Shown one piece after another: positions 38,107 through 50,669 of a DNA stretch of 64,000 bases. The stretch lies in NCBI RefSeq assembly GCF_041260155.1, contig NC_091947.1, positions 33,552,032-33,616,031 on the forward strand. Direction: 5' to 3'. Below the pieces are notes generated by a model. It saw only the letters and a list, made by a program, of their open reading frames with translations, had not been told where the DNA came from and did not search any database. How positions within the stretch are numbered: the first letter of the stretch is position 1; each line of letters starts with the position of its first letter. Both the position numbers and the translations under genes were made by a program. Source of the DNA: Ptychodera flava. Taxonomy: Eukaryota; Hemichordata; Enteropneusta; Ptychoderidae.

Positions 38107-39664
38107 GTTTTTCACATGTCTCTTTCTTTCTTGGCTTTCCAATCTTTTAGTGAAAGAAACCAATTGATCAGTATCTTCGATGTTTCCAATTGTGTTGAGA
38201 TGAAGATATCTTAGAATCATTTGGACTTTTTATCCATCCACATTTTTGGTACCTGAAGTTTTACAGAACCAATAATTCCATGTAGCTTTACCAGATATGC
38301 GCACAAGACTTTTGTAGACTTGGTAGTTTTGCGTCTCAGTAAATGTATTTGAACAGTATGCAATAAAAAAGTATCTAAATCAAAACCCCCGTGGAACACA
38401 TGTTTCTGAATGACAAGAAAAAAGTGAAAATAGCTTTCCTGGAATATGTTAGCAAATTACAATCATTAAATTAACTCAGTTAAACCCCCTTCACTGCAAA
38501 TGATTTGTCCCAAGAATTTCCCTCTACAGGGTTTAAAAACTTGTGTGGGAACTTTGTGGCTCTCATTGGCTAATGTTGCCTGGTTTCTCAGATATTTTGG
38601 CAGTTTCTCTTTTTATTTTGCCACACTAAGTTTTATTTTGCCACACTAGGTAAGGTAAATGAAAATGATGTACATCTAAGTATATTGAACGAGTAATTTG
38701 GTTTTTGCAAATATCCCTGTATGACATCAGTAATCATGATATGCACAACTACTGGTGGCGCTGTCAACTGGTGTCGCGATGCTGAGGTGGATCTCTTGGT
38801 TGAGTCCGGTCATCAAAGCGTTTGTATACATCCATCCGGAGATGCAAAGTTGTTTTTAGTCGTCTGTAAACTGATGGTTTTTGGTCATGTCAGTCTGCTC
38901 ACGTCCATTGGCAAACTTTTCTTGGAGGTGCCATAACCGCTTTCGAAGTTGGTACAAGAACATTAAACCATAATGTGTAGTAGATGTGCATGTCGATTTG
39001 TCGCACGATCGATCCAATATAGTCGCCTTGCTGCCATTTTGTTTCAAATTTTCCATATAGCATTAACTTGACATTCCTTGACATTTCTTTCAAAGTTGGT
39101 AATACTCGTGTTTAATATCTCAATTTTATCAGGGAGGGAGAACAAGTTTAACAGAATGCCAATCTTCACAGTTTTATAGCTAGCACTATTGGACAAATAG
39201 GTCACGGGGACTCTGGGAAGGGTTTGTCAAGAGGGACTCTACATTTCTCATTCCAGTCAGCACTAACAGTCATTGCAGTAATTTGAACTTTGCCAGAGAG
39301 AGATTGATGAATCATTAATATGTACAGACACAGGTAAGTCAAACGACTTATACATCTACAAAGATACTGCCGTCTGGATAAATCGAAGTAAGACCTAGGC
39401 CAGTGTCACCCGGGTAACTTTCCTGAATGAATATAGTATTTCGTGTAGGGAATGAACAAATATATTTACCGGCAAAGTTAGCAAAATACTGGTGATCAAA
39501 TGTACACCATAATTTCCCACCCTTTACATGTAACATTTCCGAAGAAACTGCAACTTATTGAAAATACAGTAACAAAAAAAAATACAATATTGAAACATCA
39601 GTTTGCATATATATGTTGCACTTTTCAATGTCATTCTCATATGTAGTGACATGCAACTTCTGTA
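38107..39664. other. Intergenic DNA without a recognised gene
   Basis: Contains a small direct repeat of TTTTATTTTGCCACACTA near 38606-38648. Nothing else was recognised. Confidence 0.4.
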
Positions 39665-40463
39665 CTCCAGCCATAGGGTTCTCGAGCTCCGATGATGATG
39701 ATAATTAAATATTTGAAAATGGAGAAAAATAAAAATATATTGGACTCTGTAAATTTGTTGTTGTTGTTTTTATTATTGTTGTTGTTGTTGATAGTATTTG
39801 CAGAAAAGAACAAAGTATGCGCTGCGAAATTCAATACAGCTTTACTATACTATGCGCTGCAAAATTCAATACAGCCTAACTATCCATATCCCCACATGTG
39901 CGTTGCAGCCTAACTATACTATGCGTTGCAAATTCAATACAGCCTAACTATTTTTTTTTTTTTTTATTTATTTATTTAGCACAAATAACCAAATAACCAA
40001 ATTAATAAGAAAATAGTACAGAACTATACATGTGCGTTGTAGCCTAACTATACATGTGCGTTGCAAATTCAATACAGCTAGGCTGTATTGAATTTGCAAC
40101 GCACATGTATAGTTAGGCTACAACGCACATGTATAGTTAGGCTGTATTGAATTTGCAACGCATAGTATAGTTAGGCTGCAACGCACATGTATAGTTAGGC
40201 TGTATTGATTTTGCAGCGCATGTGTATAGTATACTATAAAGGCTGTATTGATTTTTGCAGTGCATGTGTATAGTTTGGCTGTATTGAATTTGCAACCCAC
40301 ACTTTGTTCTTTTCATCAAATACTATCAACAACAACAATAACAACAACAACAACTTTACTGACTTCGATTATATTTTTATTTTCCTTCATTTTTAATGTT
40401 TAATCATCATCATCGTCACCATCTGATCATCATCATCGGAGCCTGAATTCCCTATGCTCCAGC
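39665..40463. mobile_element. 785-bp foldback element with CATAGGG ends and a 7-bp target duplication
   Basis: The element (39672-40456) starts CATAGGG and ends CCCTATG, and perfect CTCCAGC copies flank it (39665-39671, 40457-40463). It is a palindrome almost end to end. From outside in, each arm has GCTCCGATGATGATGAT, a GTT-trinucleotide run (reverse-complemented on the right), TAGTATTTG, then an internal array of about 30-bp units of the type GCGTTGCAAATTCAATACAG / CCTAACTATACATGT. The centre is near 40079. No transposase. Confidence 0.85.
39952..40021 (-). mobile_element. 70-bp A-tailed retroposon fragment nested in the foldback
   Basis: On the minus strand it ends in (TAAA)n plus a poly(A) tract. 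It interrupts the left arm of the palindrome and is flanked by AACTAT (39946-39951 and 40022-40027), a target-site duplication typical of LINE-driven insertion. Confidence 0.7.
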
Positions 40464-40464
40464 T

Positions 40465-42955
40465 TAGATAACGAACAAACAAATTGAAAAATATCGCATA
40501 TGGATGAAATATGCCAACGTTGGTGATTGGTACCTAACAGCACATTTATTCAAATTACTAAATATCATTAGGCCTAACACTTCATTGATATCAAATTATC
40601 AAACCCAACATTTTGGGAGGAACAGTATTAAAAGAAAAGCGTCAATTTCACCCCTTGTATCATGTGTATGAATATTTGCAACACCTATCAAAAGATTGAA
40701 CGTCAAATACACCCATCACGGGCGGTCGATGGTACTGGGTTAGCCTCTGCAGACGACATGGAGGACAGAAAACGCACAATAGGGTTTGTCATTGCCTGCT
40801 GACTGACTATTCCAAGGTGATTTTTAAACATATTAAATTATGCAACAAACTATAAGCTTCATTACAAGGGTAGCCAACCCACCTGTTACCAAGCACATTT
40901 TACTTTCAAAGTGGATGAAGTCAGGGAACGAATTCCCTTGCAGATGTAAACCTAACTTTTGCAGCAAGCCTCTATTAACTTCGGATCATCTCGATCCTAC
41001 AAGACTTTGAGGTATGTGTCTAGTTCCTGCAGTATTCTCTGAGGAGGTAGTGAATCATATTTCGGGACATATTTATTTACACCAAAATTATTGACGATTT
41101 TACGGCGAAATGTCGGTACACTCGGTTATCTAGCATGAACATAACACCTGTGCCTTTCTAATATGCAAATAACCTGTGGTTTGGTACCAAAATATGAAGA
41201 TATCAATGACAGACGCATAATTGCGTATTGTAATGCTCGCACGTGTGTACCAGTTCATGTGCACTCTCTTTGTACTTTTAATATCACAATGCGCAGCGTT
41301 GCCGTCCGAGGTTTGCCGTAGTTTTATGCTAATTGTCGTCATTTGAAAGTAATTTGGTAAGAGAAGCGGTTCTTGATAAAGCAATCGTGTGCCAAAATGT
41401 CATTCCGACAAAAGCATTGGAGTAGTTCGCATAGACTAGTTGTGAAATGTGAAAAGGGCCTGGTTTCAGACAAAAATACAACAGCATAGAGCTTATGTGA
41501 ATGACGAGATGAATACATACCGACTGCAAAAGTCATGTTAACTGTGTCTGGTATTTCGTAGGATCTGTCGATTACAAAGGAACTCCATAGATTTTTACAT
41601 ATGCACATTAAGAGTTTTGCTGACTAAGGAGGTGAGGTTAATCTTTGGTGGCAAAAAGGAAGGCAGACCATGACCACAAGTTCTGTGCATTGGGTCATTA
41701 TACTCAGTGATCAATCAATTGTGTCAATTAGAATGTGATATTCGGGTAAACCCTGATCAGCGAGTATACCGTCTTACAGAAACACAAGAGATCAGTTGCT
41801 GTTTTTTTGTCTTTGTTTAAGAAACATTTGAATTATCTTAAGCATTTATCACGCGCAAAATGTTAACCCGGTGAACGTCATGGTATGAATATTAATAGGC
41901 CTAATATGACAGTCCATTGGTGCTCTCACTACGTGTACATACACGTGGTTTCCATATGGGCCTTCAAAAATTGCCGTGTCTCCAAGCTTCTCTGCCCCCT
42001 CCCCCGACATCATTGAAAACCCAGAATAAGTAGAAAGTAAATTTTCATCAGCGAGAATAGTTTCTTGCATATGCCGTAGGTTAATGGAAATGACTTTCAC
42101 GAATATATTGTGGCATCATCACCTATTGTGACATCATCAATCCCTGCACGCGTACAACAGGTTCGTCTTCCAAGGTAAATTGTTTCGGTCAATTTTCCAG
42201 AAAAATGATACTGGACAAATTCTAAGTTCTCATTAAAGTAAATCTCTCGTCTTCACAAACTTGCGCATCTAATTATTGCTACATATAACGACAGAATTAT
42301 ATAAGATATAAACATTTGCCATTCCATTATTGTTATGAGTAATATGCTAAACTTTGATGAATCTCAAATATGTGAACAAGTTGAATGACTTAGAGCAAAG
42401 GTTTCAATTAAAAGATCTGATTTTCTCAATCGAGCTGAACATTTTACGATCCGGTCCGAAAACAATTGTTTGTTTGTCCTCTTGGGTATACTGCAAAAAT
42501 GATTATGTGACGCGTATTGTTATTTTCGATTTTTCTTTTTTTGTTTTGGTTGTTTTGGGGTTTTCGTTTTCAGCTGAAAAGATCTAGCTACCGATGCAAA
42601 ACAACAAAATGGGAATGCATACACGCACAGGTAATTGTGACACACAGTGAGATATTACGGGATGAGTTCACTTGCTATACTGTACATTTTCCAACAGGCT
42701 CAGCACACTGTCAGTTAAAGTATTGTATGTGCCTCGAAATTATTTTGCTCAAACTTTCCTCAAAGAAACTTTCAACCACTCTTTTCGGAAATCATCAATG
42801 AAAATCGGGGGTTACCGTGCAAATTTTGGTATTATGGAAAAAATACCTCAAATTTACCAATGTTTAAATTTCAAAATCGAAATTTCGATTTTCAGAAAAA
42901 TAAGATGGTTAAAACTGTATGCTTTGTTTCTCCTTTTCGTACTCGTCTATCAAGA
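40465..42955. other. Intergenic DNA without a recognised gene
   Basis: Several overlapping small open frames occur on both strands, with no recognisable protein. Confidence 0.4.
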
Positions 42956-42959
42956 CTGG

Positions 42960-43139
42960 CTACATAACGCCTAACTGTGGGTCCATAGCTGTGGTGTTTT
43001 CAGACGGGATTCCTGCCTTTTACGGGCTGGTTTTGACTTTTACGGCAGGGTTAAAATCGCAAAAGTCAAAACCAGACCGTAAAAGGCAGGAATCCTGTTT
43101 AAAAACACCCCAGCTACGGACCCACAGCTACATAAAGCC
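42960..43139. mobile_element. Hairpin MITE with long perfect-like stem
   Basis: Arms of about 70 bp (from CTGTGGGTCC at 42975 inward, ending GGACCCACAG at 43127) pair with few mismatches around a 13-nt loop. The direct repeats CTACATAACGCC and CTACATAAAGCC (42960-42971, 43128-43139; 11/12) may be the target duplication. Confidence 0.75.
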
Positions 43140-43171
43140 TTGTTAACGTTTATTCGAACAATATTACTATT

Positions 43172-43780
43172 GTGTGAAGATAAGAATGGACAGTGAAATT
43201 GATCTAATGTTATCACACTTGTGTAATTGGTTTGTAAAGTTGTTTCAAAACTTGCCTTAGAAGTTGCACTGACTTGTTATAATTGCGGTGAAAATCAGAG
43301 AGCTTTTATGGACCCCTAATAAACACACACCATGGGAGTACACTTCGCGGTGCACTTCACATATGCAGAATCATATTACATTCCGTACCGCTGCCCTGAG
43401 TGTCACAGCCACAGCATTGGCAAGTCATCCTCAGAAATGAAGACGGGCACTATCCGTGTTTGGGAATAGTACGAGAACTTGACTTTGAACATATTCTCGG
43501 CCATGGCCACTACTGAAATACAAGTGTGTGTTCACTTGTAGGAAACATTTATCCCACACATAGACACTAATCAGTTCCTACCGGCCGACAGGTTTTATTG
43601 CTTTACTTCAGCAATTACAGCTGAAGCCTGCTGTGAACAACACTATCATCCGTCTGTTCTTTGGCCTCAAGTTAATTACAAGTACTGATACTGCAGCAAG
43701 TTTTGGAATAACTTTACAAACCAATTACACAAGTGTGATAACATTTAGATCAATTTCACTGTCCATTCTTATCTTCACAC
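43172..43780. mobile_element. 609-bp element with ~80-bp inverted ends
   Basis: The left arm (43172-43252) starting GTGTGAAGATAAG is the inverse of the right arm ending CTTATCTTCACAC, at over 90% identity by eye. The interior is unrelated single-copy-looking sequence. No clear target duplication and no coding region. Confidence 0.75.
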
Positions 43781-43784
43781 GACC

Positions 43785-45940
43785 ATAAGGTCACGGTAGA
43801 ATGTGCCTCGGGGATAAATATTTAGACTTGCGCAATACTGTTTGAAGTTTACCACTTCTAGGGGCTTTTTTGTTCTCTTTGGTCTTATAGAGATCTTATG
43901 TTTTCTTAAACGATTTGATAGTTGTCTCAAGTGAAATAAATTGCTGTGGAACACACTGCAAGTGTTATGTATTTCAAAACGTAACTTGAAATCATCACTC
44001 TGTGCGGGATTTAAAAACTGACTAATGCACACAGAGGTTAGTGGGTTGACAATTCATAACAAACTACAGGTATTTCTAATTTTTTCAATTTCAAGATGTC
44101 TTGGTCTCCATCCACGAAGGCGTAGTTCAAATTGATTTTCATTATGTGACCGCCTTGGACATCGGCTCCAAACATAATGACAGATTGTATAGATCTTGTT
44201 TCAGGTGATTTCTATCCCCGTACGGGCTTGTATGGGATTACGCTATTTAACTGTCTAAAATATCTTACTCATATTTACATTTGTTGATCGATTATTTTGC
44301 CAGGAAATCATCGAGAAATCAGGAGGCTGTGGGAGAACGGAGAAGGGTGTCTCTGCAGGTCGAATCTTAGGGTAATTGTTAGACTGGACCCCAGTCGCCT
44401 GGCTTTTCTCGGCACCTGAGTTACTGGCTGGCCAAGGCGTTCACCCCACGATCTGCACAACAGCATACCACTTAGCGCGAGTCTGCTGATGTAATTTATT
44501 CTGTTTTGATATTTAATATGACCACAGAGTTGGAGCAAGTCAAGGTAATTGTCTTCCTCTAAGTAATTTACAGTTGGCATTTTTACATTTCTGAGATTTT
44601 ACATTTTCTAACCATAATAAGCTCAGTAGAAGCTATTTTAGATATAAAACAAAAGATCCCTGTGTGTTTACAAATGCATCTTCGCTTGCCAAGCCAAGGT
44701 CTCTTGTTCGGGCAGCCGGATGCTCCCGTTAGTGGGAAGTAACGGACCCGTGCTAGCGGACGATGCCACAAATGTCTTCATTCGCCTCATCACTAGTCAG
44801 TCAATGCAATTAAAGGGGTTACCCCTTTCCGTCAAATATCGGAAATAATTTCTGCACATTCCAGTTCCAAAAGTTTGCGTTCTGTTGCACAATAAGCTGC
44901 CCCGTACAATTTCCAAGCAGCGCTGAAATGTTGTAAAAGCGAAATATATCGCCATATTTTGTTAAAATTTTAATGCACCATCCTTGTTGCAACAAAGGAT
45001 TTGCAGGCTGACGCTTAATAATGGCAGTATGTGTTGGTGTTTGTCCTTTGTCACGTGTTGTGTTGATGGGACCTGTCGGGAGAGAAAAGACCAACATGAG
45101 GTACATATCCCGTAGAGGAGTGAACACAAAGACCAGATCCTAATAAAGAAATTCTGAATATGAAAGGCGTGCTAACGTATGGACAGGGACAATGGCATGA
45201 GACGAGGAAAAAATGACTTTTGAATCCAAATATTAAGCTGTAACTGATACCATTAACAGTCATGGCAATTTGAAAAAGATTGTACCATCCTCCAGATGTC
45301 TAAATCAAAATCTATTTCGTGTAACAACATAATTAAAATTTGGGGATTAAAAAGCCCGCTTTCTACCGTGCAGTGTCTGCTCTACAAAATTGGTTGATGT
45401 TAAATCAGGAAAAACCGTCTTGCGTTGAAAAGACTCTTTGAATATAGTATAGAGAAACTTGTTGTTGTTAGTGCGGCGTCCATCAGTCGATCTCGCTTGT
45501 TGAGGTTGCATGCTATACAACAATACGGTCACCCTATCATAGCATACCGCATTTTAATATAGATGTCAGTTAATCGGTTGTAATGACAAGCGCGAGTATT
45601 CTTTTGACGTCTGAAACACTTTCATTTGATTGTAAAATAGAAAGAACACCCTCTCCGTACAGAAAAGAAGGCCATATTGACAGTCGATCCCATGATGCTT
45701 TGGTATTACCGGGCATCCAAGCGCAAAATTAATAATAGCGTTAAAGCACGGAGGTAATAACGCAGAATGATTGACGCACCAGACTACAAATAAAAACCAA
45801 TTAAAGAGCAAATAATTGGCAAATAGTTTTTCCGGGAAACCGAGCAGATTGGAAATCTGTTTTCTCTGGAAGGTAAATATCAATTGGTGGTAAAAAACAT
45901 GGGGATGGTTGAGGCAGATTGGAACTCTGTTCATGTAGAT
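43785..45940. other. Upstream intergenic region of Not
   Basis: No other gene recognised. Likely to hold Not control elements, but none can be named from sequence alone. Confidence 0.35.
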
Positions 45941-45951
45941 GGTATTTGCTT

Positions 45952-45957
45952 TATAAA
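45952..45957 (+). promoter_or_regulatory. Candidate TATA box of Not
   Basis: TATAAA in the context CTTTATAAAGAT, 202 bp before the start codon. It would give a 5' UTR of about 170 nt if no intron intervenes. Confidence 0.35.
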
Positions 45958-46159
45958 GATGATGATGTATGTGTATGGACACAGGCGGTATCCATTCAAA
46001 TTTCCACAGAGGCACTGATGGTTTTATTCCAGCAAAGGGAATCACTCAGAATAACTGTAAACAATTAACTTTCAGAAAAAGAGCATTAACACACAGGTGA
46101 TAAAGTTGTGATTTGTGATTAAGTTCGCATACCGTTGTCGACCAGAGTAGATTTAATCC

Positions 46160-49100
46160 ATGGATCCAATGAACCGAGAGAATTTGAAACTTTCGCATCC
46201 TCTCCTTCCACAGTTATCCTTCTATCCATACCTGGTGCCAATGTACCCATTTCACATCCCGATGCCGTCACATCAACACGCCAGAGCCGAGTTCTTAGGT
46301 CGGCGGAAGTCGTCGTTTACCATTGAAGCGATTCTTGGACGTGAGAACATGGAAAGATCTGAAGTTCCTTCGATGGGACCAGGCAATGGATTCATATCGT
46401 CTTCGCCGGGAACAAGAGATCTTTGCCGTCATAGATTATCGATGGCGTGCACAGTGACACCTGCCCCACAAAGGCTCAGAAATTTACCAAACTTCAACTC
46501 GGAGTTTGCCAGGACGGTAGGAAACGCAATGTCTGTATTTTCGAAGAAACTTCATGATACCAAGACAGGAGTTTATTTACAAGGTGAGTGTACTGTGAAA
46601 CGTGGAACTGCATGCTTCACCGAATAAATGGATAATCTTAAGGGTAGTTGTCTCTACGGTAAATAACGAGTCAGAGTAAACGCTGACGTGAACGTTGTCA
46701 GTTCACAACTAACTTGCCGATTCGATTCCGCGGATGTGAAACACGAAACCTGCTACCCCGGCTTCGGAGATTCTTTCGAAAATTTATAATTATTTTTCAG
46801 TTCGTAGTTCAACTTACTTACAAAACATTACGAAAGAGAATAGTGGTTTCAACGAATTCCAATTCAAATCAATATTTTGATCCCCAGAAGGTAAAATAGT
46901 GCCTGTACACGGATGGGTTTTCTGAATGATGAAGTGTCCAAAATACATCATCGAAAGCTGAAGCGAGTATGAATGTAGCGTCGAATTGAAGTCATCCAAC
47001 AGTAATTCACTTGCTACAGTAACAATTCTCACACTCTGGTTGTTTTTCCCCTTTACATGTAAGTCGCTCCGATTCGCTGAATTATGCGACCTCTCAAAGA
47101 GAATTTCCTAAGTCGTATTTTAACATAAGCATGAAATTTTGGACGAAGCGCGGTTTGCATTTTCTCATTACATAACAAGTAATCTGGATGATTTCAGATT
47201 ATCAAAGTTATACAAGCACAAATAGACGTACAATCAGAGCATAAATTCACAGATTACGATCAGGAGCACCCACTTTCCCGTTTTGCTTTTGATGTTGTCA
47301 AGATTTCCTCAATTAAAGCTTGATGAGATTATAAACATTCAATTCTACACAAATGACGAAAGGATTTATAGATAGAAAGATTTTCTAGAATTATGAAGAA
47401 TTGGGGCTCTCAACGATACATGATAATAGGCCTACATCTGAGCAGTGTTTATTATAATCGTATTACCAGGCACCTTATAAATCGTTGGAATTTGGCGAAA
47501 ACATGATTTATTTCGTTTTGTCTTCTAATTCATCAACATGAGGTGCCAAGTTGTGCAGTTCCTCTGTTGTAGTCTGCAACTAATAAAGTATTTGCACGAG
47601 CGATTTGTCGTAAGATTAAAACCAACCTAATGATTGCACCGGGAAAATGTATCATAAAAATCAAGCGATATGAAAATGCTGTATCATTAAGATACTTAAC
47701 AAGTAAAACAATGATTTGGTTCAGGTCATTTCTTTGTCGATTGTATAAAAATCTAAACCGGCCTTCATTATCAGTGTGTTTTCACAGCAGACATTTGAAT
47801 ACAGCAATGGTGGAATGTAAATTTTGTTTTTTGGTGTAGTGGTCTGATAGAACCAACGTCTCACTTTGTAACTACGATGAGAAATCATGAAAAAAAAGAT
47901 AAAATATGGAAGATTGTTGAGAAAACGCTACAGACTGTGGCTCTCCATTTTACGTTATCTGGTCTGAGGCAGACGAACCGGGCAACGTTTTTATATGCTT
48001 GATTGTAGAACGCATAATTTCGTACGATCATAGGTTTACTTAAATAATAAAGTGTATGATGGGTAAAATTACTGAAGTATGTTTAATGTGGGATTAACAC
48101 AGAATGGTTTAAATGCGCTAATTACTATGGAAACAAATCATCTATCAACGACGTCAGCAGATTCTAAAAAGAAAAATACTGTTGAAGTCAAAAACACCTG
48201 TTAAATGTACCGTATCGACGACAGGTCCAATGCAATACAAATTCAAAAGATGGTAGAATCGAGTACAAGTTTTGCCCATATCAAATAAGCTTTATCTGGT
48301 TATTGTTGGTTTGAAACGTAAGTTTCAATTATAATAAAGACTGAAGACTATGTGTGTGAATTTTGGCCCAACAGAAAAAAACAATTTGAGTTTTCATCAA
48401 AATTGTGAGTATTGAACGTTTTTATCCGAATACAAACAAAAGTCTCTTGACCATTCTTCCAATTATAACAATTTATTATGTAAATACATGATGACTTGAT
48501 AGATTTCTGAGATATAGCTCAAATAAACAAACCAATAAATATCATTTAAGTAAAATGAAGCCGAAATGGAGACTTACAATTGGTTTTACTGCCATGGTCT
48601 ATGACCCCAACGATAAGTCTGCTGACAGGTTGTGATAGTATTTTATTGATTTATGAAAATTCTTTGCCGACATTTTGCGGCCGTTTTGGCAGCCGTTGTT
48701 GTTTGTTCAGCCGTTGCCATCATATTCCGATCAAAACTAAGCCTACTTCATTAAAAAGAAGAGAAAACACGGCAAACACTCAGGCTATGCAAACTTGCCG
48801 TCGTGTGTCAGATACACGGAGTGCATCAATGCATCGGATTTAGATTGCAAAAGCACGTCGACTTCTTCAGACCATGGATGTAAAAAGTTTTTTACATCCA
48901 TGTTCAGATCAAACATTAAATCGTCAAACAAAAGAAGAAAATTGTCCACAGCGAGTGAAGATAGTCGACTTTCCAATAACCCTCTTCTCTCATCTTGAAA
49001 TCAGTCAGCTATATTTGTTTCTTATCCAAGTAGTTTTACCCTCAAAATTATAAATCATATCTCGTTCTGATCACTTCCGCTTGTGTTCAGCAGTCAAATA

Positions 49101-50253
49101 GCGTTATTGTATTTTTGAATAATGTTCCCTTATCGAATAGAAAACTATAAGCTGCTTTCTTCCTAATGGCAATAAAGTCATTGAGTAAACAGAAAACAAT
49201 GGGTATTAGCGAAAAAGCAGCCGTTTGCCCTGTTTAAATATGAACCAAGCAAAGTGCAATTGGGTAAGTTGACCAGGATAGTCGGCAAATCTAACTACGT
49301 CATCCCTTTCATAAAGAACGTGTGGGTCTTCTCGATGTATCGGCTTTCACACTGTGAGATATTACATCAACACTGGCTGCCTATCGTATTTTCACTGTAG
49401 GAAAAGATTTTTCCTACTGTAAAAGTAATACGATGTTGTTATTTTCAAAGTACTTTTTCCCAAGTTTAACCGTGAATCAACTCAAGAATATGTGAACTCA
49501 TGTCTTTTCGAATTTGAAGAAATTTTAACACGCTGGCTCTTATTTCGCACTCATATCAATTCGTATCATTGGTTTCTTACTGTCCAGTAGAATTGACAAC
49601 ACAAGAATTATTACTTGAAAGAAGGCAAAACTTTGAGGTTTTGTAAAGATGCTGGTGCACAATCATACAATGTCAGACCTCAAGTAATGTTATAATGAAA
49701 CGCATAAGAGTACTTCATATACGTGGTTATCACTGGTCGATGTGTCATCTTGAATGTCTTTCTCTTAGAAATGGAAAAAGTAGTCTTTGCGTCGAAGCGT
49801 TTAGAGTAAACATGCAAACTTTGTTTTATCTTTCATTATAAAAGTTTATATTGTCATATTGATACCAGCTCCATTTCACATTTATTCATATTAGCGACAA
49901 ACCGGAAGAAGGGGATTCCGAACAACGGATGGAAGAAACCCAAACCAAAGCGAGTACGTACAATATTCACAGCGGAACAGCTAGAGAGATTGGAGAATGA
50001 GTTTGCCAAACAGCAATATATGGTTGGTAACGAACGTTACTACCTTGCTGCAGCTCTAAACTTGACCCAGGCTCAGGTCAAAGTTTGGTTCCAGAACCGT
50101 CGAATTAAATGGAGAAAACACATTCTTGAACAACGTCAGAGAAAATTAGCCGAAATAAAGGCTAAACAAATCACCGATCACGACGACGACGATGACGGAC
50201 CAGACGGATTCAGATTTGGTGAAATGGCGGAAAATGTTACTGTAACACCCTGA
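46160..50253 (+). CDS. not: Not (notochord) homeobox transcription factor, two exons
   Basis: Exon 1 is 46160-46583 and exon 2 is 49895-50253. The phase-1 intron has GTGAGT and TTAG ends, and the total is 783 nt (260 aa). An eh1 Groucho-binding motif (FTIEAILG) lies at residues 53-60. The homeodomain is at about residues 159-218, with [16 protein letters not shown], the QQYMVG segment and [13 protein letters not shown], and with Trp48, Phe49, Gln50 and Asn51 of the domain present. QQYMVG and RRIKWRK are diagnostic of the Not family and separate it from Emx and Vax. A Lys-rich stretch precedes the domain, and an acidic tail (DHDDDDDG) follows. In chordates Not acts in the organiser and notochord. 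The eh1 motif suggests a repressor. Confidence 0.93.
46584..49894 (+). other. Not intron 1
   Basis: A 3.3-kb phase-1 intron. It contains two short hairpins, 48873-48902 (14-bp arms) and 49383-49434, and no recognised exon. Confidence 0.85.
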
Positions 50254-50657
50254 ATAGGGACACTTTCAGTTAGAATAACCAAACGATGAAAAAGCTACAC
50301 GATATGAAAGTTAAATTGAAACTATGACCATTGTAACAGAGTTCATAGGTATTGGCTTTAAAAGACAGTTCAGAACAAATTGAAGGTTTTGGCAATAGAG
50401 CTATGTACTTTTTACTGTGTTCAGAGTAGATAATGTAACGAGTGACGTACGTGAATCTTCTAAGTTGCAAAGTGGACTTTAGAGAATCTCGTATTATCTT
50501 CGTAGATATGAAATAACACCGGTGTATCTAAGGTTTCAGTAATGACTTTCGCATAGTTTGCGATAAAACGTCAGAGGAACGTAAAAAGAATTCTTAGTTG
50601 TATCATTGTTGGATTAACAGTATTAACAAGTACAAGTGGAACATCTTCCCTTATCGC

Positions 50658-50663
50658 AATAAA
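50658..50663 (+). promoter_or_regulatory. Candidate poly(A) signal of Not
   Basis: AATAAA, 405 nt past the stop codon. Confidence 0.35.
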
Positions 50664-50669
50664 TATATG

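Noticed and set aside
44308-44580. 90-aa minus-strand open frame and a B-box-like GGTCGAATCTT
   Set aside because: No matching A box or tRNA fold, and no protein family recognised.
45566-46045. 159-aa minus-strand open frame upstream of Not
   Set aside because: No known domain. It lies in the expected Not promoter region and contains its candidate TATA box, and no start or splice context supports it.
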